Shown: positions 1 to 8,711, counted from the first letter of the stretch. The stretch is 64,000 nt of DNA from JAJRXC01 sp047639555 (GCA_047639555.1 JBLIOE010000006.1:62001-126000); one strand, 5' to 3'. Notes: a model not told the origin generated them from the letters alone. Made by a program: numbers and translations.

Positions 1-1
1 G

Positions 2-1075
2 TCCACCGGAAATTACGCCCGTGGTGGTATCGCGATCTCGAAGATCATGGGTTGTCGTGGTGTCGCGGTCTTGCCGGAAGGTATGAGCCGCGAACGCTTC
101 GAATGGCTTGACCGTTGGATTGATCATCCCGACGATGTGATTCGCACGACGGGCACCGAAGCCAACGTGAAGGAGATCTACGACGAGTGCATGCGCCTCG
201 AGAAGGATCCCACCAACGTCATCCTCAACCAGTTCAGTGAGTTTTCGAACCACATGGGCCACTACTCCGTGACCGGTCCCTCGCTTGAGGCCGTCTATAA
301 CCATGTCACCGCTGATCGCCCCGGCAATCTCGCCGCCTTCGTTTCCGCTTCGGGTTCGGCTGGCACCCTCGGCGCCGGCGACTACCTGAAGGACGAACAC
401 GGTGCCCGCATTGTCGCCGTCGAGGCTCTCGAAGTGCCGACGATGCTCTACAACGGCTTCGGCGATCACAACATTCAGGGCATCGGCGACAAGCACATCC
501 CGCTCATCCACAACGTCACCAACACCGATCTGATCGTCGGTATATCCGACCGTTCAACCGACGAAATCGACGTGCTCTTCAACTCGCCGGCCGGTATGCG
601 CCTGCTCGAAGAACGCGGCGTCGCCCCTGAATTGGCCAACATGCTCACCCACATGGGCTACTCGTCGATCTGCAACACGCTCGCCGCGATCACCGCCGCG
701 AAGCAGTGGGGTCTCGGCTCCGACGATGTCATCGTCACCGTGGCCACCGACGGTTCAGAGCTGTACAACTCCGAACGCGAGAAGGTCATGTCGACCCACT
801 TCGCCGGCGGGTTCGACGACCGCGAAGCGGCCAAGACATTTGATACCCATCTTGGCAACGTCGAAACCACTCACGCGATCGAGATGGACGAAGTACATCG
901 CAACCGCGTGTTCAACCTCGGCTACTTCACCTGGGTTGAGCAGCTCGGTATCGAGATCGACGACTTCGAATCCCGTCGCGATCAGTCGTTCTGGAAGAGC
1001 CTGCGCCCGCTCACCGCGAAGTGGGACGGCATGATCGACGAGTTCAACGCCGCTACCGGCGCGTCACACGGCTAA
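2..1075 (+). CDS. PLP-dependent fold-type-II enzyme, 5'-truncated by the window edge
   Basis: The visible part is 357 residues, and the frame is open to the left edge, so the true start and the PLP-binding lysine lie outside the window. It opens with STGNYARGG, the Ser/Thr-Gly-Asn loop that binds substrate and cofactor phosphate in cysteine-synthase/threonine-dehydratase-like enzymes. It continues with features of that fold, such as SASGSAGTLGAGDYLK and VTVATDGSELY. The substrate cannot be told from sequence; beta-elimination or beta-replacement on an amino acid is the family chemistry. The next gene, 6 bp downstream, is another fold-type-II enzyme, then molybdenum-hydroxylase subunits, so this is probably one catabolic operon. 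Family confidence is high, function confidence low. Confidence 0.85.
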   Translation, partial: STGNYARGGIAISKIMGCRGVAVLPEGMSRERFEWLDRWIDHPDDVIRTTGTEANVKEIYDECMRLEKDPTNVILNQFSEFSNHMGHYSVTGPSLEAVYNHVTADRPGNLAAFVSASGSAGTLGAGDYLKDEHGARIVAVEALEVPTMLYNGFGDHNIQGIGDKHIPLIHNVTNTDLIVGISDRSTDEIDVLFNSPAGMRLLEERGVAPELANMLTHMGYSSICNTLAAITAAKQWGLGSDDVIVTVATDGSELYNSEREKVMSTHFAGGFDDREAAKTFDTHLGNVETTHAIEMDEVHRNRVFNLGYFTWVEQLGIEIDDFESRRDQSFWKSLRPLTAKWDGMIDEFNAATGASHG

Positions 1076-1081
1076 TCCCTG

Positions 1082-2167
1082 ATGGCCGCGAACCCTTTTG
1101 TTCACTATCGGGACCGGCTCGATAGCTATGCGGCGGCGCGGGCCGGCGGCCTCAGCGATGAGCGGTTCGTCGATCTCGTCGGACGGCTCGATGCGGCTGT
1201 TGCGCGTGTTGACGGCCGGGGATTTGTCATCACTCCTACGGTCGAGATGCCCGCACTCGCGGCCGCGGCCGGGCTCGATGCCCACCTTCACGTCAAGGTT
1301 GAGGTCGACAGTGTTGGTGGGTCGCATAAGGCCCGTCACCTGATGGGTGTCGCGATCCAGATGTTGGTCGATGAGGCCCTCGGCGCCGAGCCGCAAGGTG
1401 TGCTGGCCATCGCCAGCTGCGGCAACGCCGCGATTGGCGCATCCGTGATCGCCCGAGCAATGGATCGCCCGCTGCAGGTTTTTGTTCCGGCCTGGGCTGA
1501 CCCGCCAGTGATTGAGCAGTTGACCGAAATTGGCGCCGACCTGCGGGTTTGCGAGCGGCAATCCGGGGAAGCCGGCGACCCGTGTTACCTCCGTTTCAGC
1601 GAGGCCGTAGCGGCCGGCGCCCGCGCGTTCAGCGTGCAAGGCACCGACACCCCGTCCGCGTTCGACGGAGGCCGCACGATTGGCTGGGAGCTCGCCGATC
1701 AGGCGCCCGGTCTCGACGCGGTCTACATCCAAGTCGGCGGCGGGGCGCTGGCCACCGCCACCTCCATGGGGTTGGGAGACGTGGCTCTCTTTCCGGTGCA
1801 AGCCGAGGGCTGTGCGCCACTACGGCGGGCCTGGGATCTCCTTGCTCCCGACTTCGACTTTGCGGCCGCGGCCACCAACCCGACGGCCTACATGTGGCCG
1901 TGGGAAGACGAGCCGTCGTCCATCGCGTCGGGGATCCTCGACGATGTCACCTACGACTGGCAGCCGCTGCTCCAACGCACCCGCGCCACCGGCGGCGAAC
2001 CAATCGTTGCCACGGAGGCCACCACCCTGCGGGCCTTCGAACTGGCTCGAGCCGAAACCGACATCCTTGTCTCCGCCACTGGTTCGGCTGGCCTCGCCGG
2101 TCCGCTTACGGTGGCTCCGAGCGGCGGGCGTATCGCCGTGCTCTTCACCGGAATCGACCGCGGCTGA
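1082..2167 (+). CDS. PLP-dependent fold-type-II enzyme (threonine dehydratase/ammonia-lyase-like)
   Basis: This is a 361-residue protein with the fold-type-II PLP lysine at about residue 83 in GGSHKARHLMG and a cofactor phosphate/substrate loop IASCGNAAIGASV near residue 115. QVGGGALATATSMGL near residue 220 is the glycine-rich phosphate-binding turn, and DILVSATGSAGLAG lies near the C-terminus. These mark a serine/threonine-dehydratase or diaminopropionate-ammonia-lyase type enzyme. The stop overlaps the next start (TGATG), so translation is probably coupled to the FAD/Fe-S gene. Two paralogous-fold PLP enzymes beside a molybdenum hydroxylase recall the ygeX-xdh arrangement in E. coli, but the sequences do not let me name the substrate. 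Confidence 0.85.
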   Translation: MAANPFVHYRDRLDSYAAARAGGLSDERFVDLVGRLDAAVARVDGRGFVITPTVEMPALAAAAGLDAHLHVKVEVDSVGGSHKARHLMGVAIQMLVDEALGAEPQGVLAIASCGNAAIGASVIARAMDRPLQVFVPAWADPPVIEQLTEIGADLRVCERQSGEAGDPCYLRFSEAVAAGARAFSVQGTDTPSAFDGGRTIGWELADQAPGLDAVYIQVGGGALATATSMGLGDVALFPVQAEGCAPLRRAWDLLAPDFDFAAAATNPTAYMWPWEDEPSSIASGILDDVTYDWQPLLQRTRATGGEPIVATEATTLRAFELARAETDILVSATGSAGLAGPLTVAPSGGRIAVLFTGIDRG

Positions 2168-3630
2168 TGGCAACGACCCCAGGCGAACTCCACGAGATCC
2201 AACGACCAGCCACTCCGGTTGAGCGGGTGATCCGGCCCGCGAGTTGGAGTGCCGCGCTGGAAGCGCTCCGCGACACGGCCGATGCTCGGCCCATCTCGGG
2301 CGGCACCGACCTGCTGCTCGACCTCGCTCGTTCCTCCGGCTCGCCCGTCACGCTGGTTGATCTCACGGGTATCGCCAACGCCCACGACATCACCGAAACC
2401 GCCACCGAGTTCGTGCTCGCCGGCGGCGTCACGCATAACGAGGTCGTGGCGAATACGCGTCTTCGCGAAGCCGCGCTTCCGCTCGCCCAGGCCTGTCTCG
2501 AGATCGGGTCTCCGCAGCTGCGTAATCGGGCGACACTGGCCGGCAATCTGGCCACGGCCAGTCCCGCCAACGACTCGATCAGCGCCCTCATGGCCCTCGA
2601 CGCTCGGGTCGTGCTGTCTCGCCTCGACGGCGATGTGGTGGTGGATCGCGAAGTTGCCGTGGCGGGCTTCTTCCGCGGCTTCCGCCAAACCATTCGAGAA
2701 CCTCACGAACTCATCACCGCCGTTCGCGTCCCAAAGCTCAAGACCGGGGAGCGCGGGATCTGGGTAAAGCTTGGTCTCCGGCGGGCGCAGGCGATCTCGG
2801 TCGTCCACGCCGGGCTGGTCGTTCGCCTCGACGCCGACGGTGTTGTCGAAGATGCCCGACTCGCGTTGGGTTCGGTCGCCGCAACCGTCATTACTAGCCA
2901 TGTGCTCCCGGCGGCCCTGGTGGGCAAACGGCTCGACAACAACGTCATCGACTCCGCGGCCGCATCGGTGGCCGCCTCCCTCTCGCCAATCGACGATGTT
3001 CGGGCGACCGCCGACTATCGACGGTCAGTCACCGAGACGCTTCTGGTTCGGGCGCTGCGGGCGCTCGCGGCCGACCAGCAGGCCGCGATGTGGCCCGTCG
3101 ATCCACCGGTACTCGGTATCCGCACGCCATCGAGCCCGCCCGTGTCATCGATCATCGAGCACACCACCACCATCGCTCTCACGCTGAATGGCGTCCGGGC
3201 CACCGGCGCTTCGGCGGCCAACAACACGCTGTTGGATTGGCTCCGAGACCATTCCTCGCGGCCCGCCCTCGGCGTGAAGGAAGGCTGTGCGGAAGGTGAG
3301 TGTGGGGCATGCACAGTCCAGATCGATGGTGTGGCCGCGATGAGTTGCCTGATAACGGCTGCCCAGGCTGACGGCTCCGACGTCACCACGGTTGAGGGAC
3401 TGGCCGACGATGCTGGCCTCCATCCGCTGCAAGAGGCGTTTGTCGACGAGTTCGCGGTGCAGTGCGGTTTCTGCATCCCCGGCTTCCTCGTTGCGGGTGC
3501 ATCACTGCTCGATGAACACCCGGCGCCCACCGATGCGCAGATCGAGCTCGGACTCTCCGGCAATCTCTGTCGTTGTACCGGCTACTACCCGATCACCGAA
3601 GCCGTTCGTCGGGCCGGGGGTTCGTCATGA
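2167..3630 (+). CDS. Molybdenum hydroxylase FAD-binding and [2Fe-2S] subunits fused in one chain
   Basis: This 487-residue protein supplies electron transfer for the Mo subunit encoded next. Residues ~20-310 are a CO-dehydrogenase/xanthine-dehydrogenase FAD domain (ISGGTDLLLDL, then GSPQLRNRATLAGNLATASP). Residues ~333-487 are a [2Fe-2S] ferredoxin-like domain with the plant-type cluster cysteines in KEGCAEGECGACTV and MSCL. It also has the second cluster motif QCGFC with NLCRCTGYYPI. The order FAD then Fe-S is the reverse of the usual XdhA small subunit. The ATG at 2167 overlaps the preceding stop; the frame stays open upstream but reads through the PLP gene in the wrong frame, so that extension was rejected. 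The end overlaps the next start as ATGA. Confidence 0.9.
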   Translation: MATTPGELHEIQRPATPVERVIRPASWSAALEALRDTADARPISGGTDLLLDLARSSGSPVTLVDLTGIANAHDITETATEFVLAGGVTHNEVVANTRLREAALPLAQACLEIGSPQLRNRATLAGNLATASPANDSISALMALDARVVLSRLDGDVVVDREVAVAGFFRGFRQTIREPHELITAVRVPKLKTGERGIWVKLGLRRAQAISVVHAGLVVRLDADGVVEDARLALGSVAATVITSHVLPAALVGKRLDNNVIDSAAASVAASLSPIDDVRATADYRRSVTETLLVRALRALAADQQAAMWPVDPPVLGIRTPSSPPVSSIIEHTTTIALTLNGVRATGASAANNTLLDWLRDHSSRPALGVKEGCAEGECGACTVQIDGVAAMSCLITAAQADGSDVTTVEGLADDAGLHPLQEAFVDEFAVQCGFCIPGFLVAGASLLDEHPAPTDAQIELGLSGNLCRCTGYYPITEAVRRAGGSS

Positions 3631-5867
3631 CTCGCGGGGGAGTGGGCGCCTCAGCGGTTCGCCACGACGCGGCGGCGAAGGTCACCGGAAGCGCCACGTA
3701 TCCAGCCGACCGAGTGCCGGCCGACGCGCTCCACGCCGTAGTGGTCTTTACGAACCAACCGCATGCTCGACTGATCTCGCTCGATGTCTCCGCCGCGGAA
3801 GCGACCGAGGGTGTTGTCGCCGTGGTCACTGCGGCCGATGTGCCGGTGAATGAATACGGCCTGACAATGTTCGACCAGCCGGTGCTGATCGGTGTCGAGC
3901 ACACGGGGCGCTCCGATGTGCGCTGCGATATCAGCCGGTGGGAAGCTGATCATCTCGCCGTTGTGGTGGCGGAATCTCGAGCGGCGGCCGAGGCGGGCGC
4001 CGGTGCCATCGCCAGCGAATGGGAGCAGCTACCCCTCGTCCCCGATTTGGAAACGGCCCGCCTGGATAAGGTGCTCGTCCACGAAGAGACCGCACCGTCC
4101 AACGCCTACTACAAGATGAAGATTCGCAAGGGCGACATGGACGCGGGCTGGGCGGCCGCCGATGTTGTGATCGAGGGCTCGTACGAGGTTCCGCACCAGG
4201 AACATGCGTACCTTCAGGTTGAAGCCGCCACCGCCTGGATCGACGACGAACAACGTGTCACCGTCGAGACGTCGGGCCAGTGGACGTACGAAGATCGCGA
4301 GCAGATCGCCCATGCGCTCGATCTTCCCGATGAGGAAGTCCGTGTCATTTATGCGGTGATTGGCGGTGCGTTCGGCGGCAAGGAGGACATGAGTCTCCAG
4401 ATCGTGCTGGCGCTTGCTGCTCAGAAGGTCGCCGCCCTCGGCATTGATCGGGCCATCCATTCCCGATGGTCACGAGAAGAGTCGATCGTCGGCCATCACA
4501 AGCGTCATCGTGGGTTGATCACGGCCCGGCTGGGCGCGACCCGAGACGGAAAGATTACCGCCGTCGAAGCCGACGTCTGGCTCGACGCGGGCGCCTACAA
4601 CTACACCTCCAACAAGGTGCTGGGTAACGCTCATCTCACGGTGGCCGGGGCCTATGAGGTGCCCAACGCTCGCATCGACAGTCGAGCCGTTTATACCCAC
4701 TCAGTTCCCGGCGGCGCCTTCCGTGGTTTCGGCGGCCCGCAGGGCGGGTTTGTCGCCGAGATGCAGATGAACAAGCTCGCGGCGGAACTCGGCATCGACC
4801 CCACTGAGCTGCGCCGTCGCAACATGGTGCGAGAAGGAAGCATCGGTATCACCCAGGTGCCGCTGCCCGCAGGCGTCGGTCTCCCTGAAGTGATTGACGC
4901 CTGTGCCGAACGGGCCCCAACCGACGGCGCCGTGCCGGCCGTGCCTGCGTTCACCCCCGTCGCGTCATTACCTCCCGCCGACGAGCATCTCCGGCGCGGT
5001 CGCGGCATCGCGGTTGGAATGAAGAACGTCGGCTTCAGCTTCGGCTTCCCCGAACGATGCGAAGCCGAGGTCCACTTCTTCGGTGACGCCGACCATGAGC
5101 GGCCCACCACCGTCGACGTTTTCCATGGCGGGGCCGAGGTTGGCCAGGGCAATCACGCCGCGATCTTGCAGATGACCGCGGATGCGTCAGGCGTTGATCT
5201 CGGCCAGGTGCGCGGCCACTTCTCCGACACGGCCACGAGCGGCGATTCCGGTTCGGCGTCGGCGTCTCGTCTCACCTTTATGTCCGGCAACTCAGTCCTT
5301 GGCGCCGTCGAGGAAGCGGAGAAGGCCTGGCAAGACGGCGAACGACCGGCGGTTGGCAAGTTCCGCTACACGCCACCGCCCACGGAGACCCTCGACCCCG
5401 AGACCGGGGCCGGTCAACCGAACTTCTCGTATGGCTACATGGGGCAGGTGGTCGACGTCACCGTTGACACCTCGACCGGCCACATCCGGGTGGATCGAGT
5501 GGTGTCAGTCCACGACGTTGGGCGGGCTATCAATCCGGCGATGCTGCGCGGACAGATTGAAGGCGCCGTGGTGCAAGCCCACGGCTATGTCATGAGCGAA
5601 AATCTCGTGGTTACCGACGGTCGTGTTCGTAATCCGCGGCTGTCGCAATACCTCATCCCAGGGATCGGCGACATTCCCACCGAAGTCGACAGTGTGATCT
5701 TGGAGCTCGCAGACCCGTTCGGTCCGTGGGGTGCCCGTGGTGTGGCCGAGATGCCGTTCATCACCTACGCGCCCGCGGTGGTTGCGGCCGTGCACGACGC
5801 CACCGGCGTGTGGTTTGACGCCTTTCCTCTCACTCCAAGTCGCGTCCTCGCGAAGCTGCAGGAGTAG
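3627..5867 (+). CDS. Xanthine dehydrogenase-family molybdopterin-binding large subunit
   Basis: This 746-residue protein has the aldehyde-oxidase/xanthine-dehydrogenase large-subunit layout. An N-terminal a/b hammerhead domain (HDAAAKVTGSATYPAD) is followed by the Mo-cofactor domain. Cofactor motifs are GGAFGGKED (~residue 248), GGAFRGFGGPQGG (~361) and GGAEVGQGNH (~500). The catalytic glutamate is Glu708 in GARGVAEMPF. It would hydroxylate an aromatic heterocycle or oxidise an aldehyde with water as oxygen source, passing electrons to the fused FAD/Fe-S partner. The start at 3627 overlaps the upstream stop (ATGA); the longer in-frame reading from 3573 would overlap the Fe-S domain. The substrate is unknown, because the substrate-pocket residues do not give a secure xanthine signature. 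Confidence 0.92.
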   Translation: MTRGGVGASAVRHDAAAKVTGSATYPADRVPADALHAVVVFTNQPHARLISLDVSAAEATEGVVAVVTAADVPVNEYGLTMFDQPVLIGVEHTGRSDVRCDISRWEADHLAVVVAESRAAAEAGAGAIASEWEQLPLVPDLETARLDKVLVHEETAPSNAYYKMKIRKGDMDAGWAAADVVIEGSYEVPHQEHAYLQVEAATAWIDDEQRVTVETSGQWTYEDREQIAHALDLPDEEVRVIYAVIGGAFGGKEDMSLQIVLALAAQKVAALGIDRAIHSRWSREESIVGHHKRHRGLITARLGATRDGKITAVEADVWLDAGAYNYTSNKVLGNAHLTVAGAYEVPNARIDSRAVYTHSVPGGAFRGFGGPQGGFVAEMQMNKLAAELGIDPTELRRRNMVREGSIGITQVPLPAGVGLPEVIDACAERAPTDGAVPAVPAFTPVASLPPADEHLRRGRGIAVGMKNVGFSFGFPERCEAEVHFFGDADHERPTTVDVFHGGAEVGQGNHAAILQMTADASGVDLGQVRGHFSDTATSGDSGSASASRLTFMSGNSVLGAVEEAEKAWQDGERPAVGKFRYTPPPTETLDPETGAGQPNFSYGYMGQVVDVTVDTSTGHIRVDRVVSVHDVGRAINPAMLRGQIEGAVVQAHGYVMSENLVVTDGRVRNPRLSQYLIPGIGDIPTEVDSVILELADPFGPWGARGVAEMPFITYAPAVVAAVHDATGVWFDAFPLTPSRVLAKLQE

Positions 5868-6253
5868 CGACTTTCCTGTTGGCCACGACGGCGCCGATGA
5901 AGAGCCACGTGAGCCATGTGGTGGTGAATTCGGCAGTGATGAACATCGACGCGAGGAATCCGCTGATGACGGCGGTGCCGATCCCTAGCCACACGAGGTT
6001 CCGGGGATCTCCATCGCGAGCGAGGCCCCGACGAATGGCCATTCTCGCAGCGACGAAGAAGGCGGCCAGTTGCGCTACGGCGGCCGGGATGCCCGAACCC
6101 TGGGCGGTTGCGAGCACGATGTTGTGCGGGCTCTCGACCCGATAGATCCGCAGTCACTGGGCGCTGCCTTCGGAAAGAACGGCAGACCCAGTCGCCCAAA
6201 GGCGACCACTGGTCCACAGCGCGTCGCGTCATGCAATGCGGGTGGCCACGCAA
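5830..6253 (-). pseudogene. Decayed C-terminal fragment of an O-antigen-ligase-like (Wzy_C) membrane protein
   Basis: On the minus strand, codons before and after position 6117 read VESPHNIVLATAQGSGIPA. This is the PHN...L...A..G.G motif before the last helices of O-antigen ligases. Two hydrophobic segments follow (about LVWLGIGTAVISGFLASMF and TTTWLTWLFIGAVVANRK), then a stop at 5830, overlapping the Mo-subunit gene tail to tail. Going upstream the frame hits a stop just before 6150, and ligase-like residues continue only by switching frame (GLPFFPKAAPS, then AVDQWSPLG). This suggests several frameshifts in a fragment of about 130 codons. The family call rests on the short motif plus helices; a short real membrane protein starting at the GTG at 6117 is the alternative. 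Confidence 0.45.
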
Positions 6254-6258
6254 TCAAC

Positions 6259-6429
6259 ATGAACGGAAACGGTGCAATCCTCACATGGGCCATCGACGGC
6301 CCCGACACCCTCGACAGCTGGATACACCAGCGCCTCGCCGCCGTGATCGACCGTCACGGCCGCGAGACAATCCTCGGCCGCGAGTACGGCCTCCCAACCT
6401 TCACGATGAGGAGACGCCTGCGGTGGTGA
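6259..6429 (+). other. Short unassigned reading frame in the gap (possible orphan peptide or gene remnant)
   Basis: The frame encodes a 56-residue peptide with protein-like composition in its first 43 residues (LTWAIDGPDTLDSW, RLAAVIDRHGRETILG) and an arginine-rich end. I recognise no family, and there is no convincing ribosome binding site. It lies in the 734-bp stretch between the Mo-subunit gene and the glycoside-hydrolase lipoprotein. Apart from the ligase remnant on the other strand, I see only a small hairpin-forming sequence (GTCCTA, one base, TAGGAC) near 6556 in the rest of that stretch. Confidence 0.2.
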
Positions 6430-6601
6430 ATTCTCGGGCGATGAATACCGAACTCGACTGCATGGTGGACGTGCCGGGGCCGGCCCGGCGTTGACGAACG
6501 ATCTCGTCGATTCGGACCTCGCATCAGTCGATGGGCGAGGGTGTGAAAGCTGTCCTACTAGGACCACTCATTGCTGTGAGGGTCCCGCGACAGGTGTCCC
6601 G

Positions 6602-8029
6602 CTATTCGGCGATGACGTCCTGGAAGTCTTCGAAACTGGGCTTGTACGTGCCGTCCACCCTCACCAGGCCCCAGTAGATCTCGACTTGCTGTAGGTCACC
6701 TTCGGGGTTGTCCCAGTCGCGGTCATTTAACAGGAAGTGGAAGTAGCCCGTTGCGCCGGCGTTCAGTGCGTCGACTGGCGCGATCGATACGTACTCGGAT
6801 TGGAGCTCTTCGTTCCAGCCGCCGCCTACGGGCCCGGAGGGGTTGCCGGTCTCCAAGACGAACACGGGCTTGCCGAGTTGCTCTCCAAGGGCGAAAGCCG
6901 TTTCCACCGCATCGGTCAGCATCTCGGTGTTCAACGGAAGAGGGGACACGTAGTTCGGGTAGCCGCCGAGGCCGAGGGCATCCAGGCTGTCGGCGTAGCG
7001 AGCCAGATCTTCCGCCCAGTTCGGGTCGTGGAAATTGACGTTGTGGGTGGCTCGCGCGTTCGGCGAACCAAGCTTGATTCCTTGAGACAACGTCTCTAAC
7101 AGCTCTGTGCGAAATGCGTCGTCGAGCCAGGCGTCTCCGGTCCGCCATCCGAAGATTTGCACGTGCAGATGAGCGAAGTTCAGCTCGTTCTCCAGATTCC
7201 ACCAGGTGATCTGCCTCGGCGACTCGGAATAGCGTCGCGCCGCGGCGGCTGCGTAGAGTTCGACGTGGGCGAGGTAGGCCTCCGTGCCGACGCCCGCGTA
7301 GGTGTTGCCGGGTCCCGTCTCGCCGCGGAAGTCGAGCGGTTCGGGTGCGATCTTGGCAGGACCGTCAGGGTCGGGGATCCTCGGTGCGGTCGTGGCGTCC
7401 GCGATCAGGGGAAGCGGGGCGATGCCGGCGGCTACGAGTTGATCCACCTGAGCGTCTAGCCGGCTCCAGTCGATCAGGTCGTGAAAGCGACTGTCGGGTC
7501 GCTCGGGGAAGGCGTACTCTTCGATCCACCCTGGGTTGGCGGTCAGTAGTTCGCGCGTCAAGTCCGTTGGCTGGTTGTCGCCGGCGATGCCGAACTCGCC
7601 CGATGTTGCGTTGTAGGCGGCAAGTGCCTGCTCGGTCTCGTTCCAGGCGACCCAGAACTTGGCGTAGCCGATGCCGAGTTCCTGCATCTGCGCGATCTGA
7701 GCGTCGGTCGCCAGTCCTTCAGGGGAACGGTCGAACACCACGCCCCATAGTGGCTCCAGTGGGTCCGCGTCGTTGTTGTCGCCACCGGCGTCCGGCGATG
7801 GGGCCTCAGGCGCCGCACTGGTCGGCGTCGCTTCGCTTTCGCCCTCCGAGCCGTCAGACTCGGTCGCCGCCTCGGATGCGGCGTCGGCTTGTTGCGCGCT
7901 GGAGCTTGGCGTGGCCGATTCCACTGAACCCTCTTGGTCATCGTCGCCACTGCAGCTCGTGGCCAGCAGGCCAACGACGATGAGACCCACGCTCAGTTTG
8001 GTCCACGGAGTAGGGCGGCGATTTCTCAT
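6602..8029 (-). CDS. Secreted lipoprotein with a clan GH-A glycoside-hydrolase-like TIM barrel
   Basis: This 475-residue protein begins with a lipoprotein signal (LIVVGLLATSC, lipobox cysteine at about residue 25). A linker of roughly 65 residues rich in D, E, S, A and P leads to a (b/a)8-barrel domain. WWNLENELN carries the Asn-Glu pair typical of the GH-A acid/base at the end of strand 4, and VFVLETGNP would hold the nucleophile glutamate of strand 7. It probably acts outside the membrane on a polysaccharide or glycoside; the GH family is not clear. The ATG at 8029 was chosen over an in-frame upstream start because it begins the signal peptide and lies 6 nt from a TACTCT box. It is divergent from a TetR gene 67 bp away. 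Confidence 0.8.
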   Translation of the reverse strand: MRNRRPTPWTKLSVGLIVVGLLATSCSGDDDQEGSVESATPSSSAQQADAASEAATESDGSEGESEATPTSAAPEAPSPDAGGDNNDADPLEPLWGVVFDRSPEGLATDAQIAQMQELGIGYAKFWVAWNETEQALAAYNATSGEFGIAGDNQPTDLTRELLTANPGWIEEYAFPERPDSRFHDLIDWSRLDAQVDQLVAAGIAPLPLIADATTAPRIPDPDGPAKIAPEPLDFRGETGPGNTYAGVGTEAYLAHVELYAAAAARRYSESPRQITWWNLENELNFAHLHVQIFGWRTGDAWLDDAFRTELLETLSQGIKLGSPNARATHNVNFHDPNWAEDLARYADSLDALGLGGYPNYVSPLPLNTEMLTDAVETAFALGEQLGKPVFVLETGNPSGPVGGGWNEELQSEYVSIAPVDALNAGATGYFHFLLNDRDWDNPEGDLQQVEIYWGLVRVDGTYKPSFEDFQDVIAE

Positions 8030-8035
8030 GTGGGT

Positions 8036-8065
8036 AGAGTAGCTCTCAAAAGAGAGTGACTTCAA
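8036..8065 (-). promoter_or_regulatory. Promoter of the glycoside-hydrolase lipoprotein, leaderless type
   Basis: On the minus strand there is a TTGAAG -35-like box (8060-8065), an 18-nt spacer and a TACTCT -10 box (8036-8041). The box ends 6 nt before the ATG, so transcription would start at or next to the start codon. Confidence 0.55.
8043..8056. promoter_or_regulatory. Palindrome in the divergent promoter, probable TetR operator
   Basis: CTCTC and GAGAG arms surround an AAAA centre. The site sits inside the -35/-10 spacer of the lipoprotein promoter and 40 bp upstream of the divergent TetR gene, the usual place for autoregulation plus control of the neighbour. The link to this particular TetR is inferred from position only. 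Confidence 0.45.
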
Positions 8066-8096
8066 GTTTGTGGTCCTGACACGAACCGAGGATTCG

Positions 8097-8711
8097 ATGA
8101 CGAGAGAACCCGCAGCGGCCACCACCACCGGCGGTGAAGTCGGGCTCCGCGATCGCAAGAAGGCCCGCACGCGCCAGGAGATCCTCGATTCTGCGTCCGA
8201 GTTGTTCGCAGAGCGGGGCTACGAGAACGCTCACACCGCGGCTATTGCCCAGCGCGCCGAGGTGTCCGAAGCGACGCTATTTCGCTACTTCCCGTCGAAA
8301 GCCGACCTCGCCGTCGACCGACAGCGCCTCGCCTCGCTCACGATCGTGTCCGCCATCGAGGCACGCCCAGTTGGGGAGAACCCGTTCGAGGCGGTCTCCG
8401 CCGTCGCCCGATCCTCGGTCGGGAGCGAGTTCTTCACCGAGAAGGATCGAGCCGATACCGAACAGTTGCTTGCGCACCCGGAGTTGTCGGCCCTCGCGTT
8501 TCTGATCATCCTCGAGTCAGCGGGACGACTCGCCGAAGATTTCGCTCGTCGCCTCGGCTCAGGTGCCTCGGACTGCGAGGCCAGCGTCCTCGCGCACGCC
8601 GTGCTCGGGGCGGTCATCGCCAACATCGAGGACTGGATCGTGCGGGGGTCATCGGACCCGCAGCAAGGATTCGTCGACCACATCGAGGTGCTTCGACCGA
8701 TCCTCGAGTGA
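8097..8711 (+). CDS. TetR/AcrR-family transcriptional regulator
   Basis: This 204-residue repressor has an N-terminal TetR helix-turn-helix (RQEILDSASELFAERGYEN, then AIAQRAEVSEATLFRYFPSK), followed by an all-helical ligand-binding domain without a recognisable ligand signature. The ATG at 8097 is preferred over the GTG at 8070 because GAGG sits 7 nt upstream of it. It is divergent from the glycoside-hydrolase lipoprotein, with a short palindrome between them, so it probably controls that gene and itself. Its end lies 49 bp from the end of the convergent desaturase gene. Confidence 0.88.
   Translation: MTREPAAATTTGGEVGLRDRKKARTRQEILDSASELFAERGYENAHTAAIAQRAEVSEATLFRYFPSKADLAVDRQRLASLTIVSAIEARPVGENPFEAVSAVARSSVGSEFFTEKDRADTEQLLAHPELSALAFLIILESAGRLAEDFARRLGSGASDCEASVLAHAVLGAVIANIEDWIVRGSSDPQQGFVDHIEVLRPILE

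Noticed and set aside
1549..2166. Upstream extension of the FAD/[2Fe-2S] gene
   Set aside because: Arginine-rich nonsense in the wrong frame of the PLP gene; the overlapping ATG at 2167 starts the FAD domain cleanly.
6556..6568. GTCCTA-C-TAGGAC palindrome in the gap
   Set aside because: Too short and too far from the neighbouring starts to assign as an operator or terminator.
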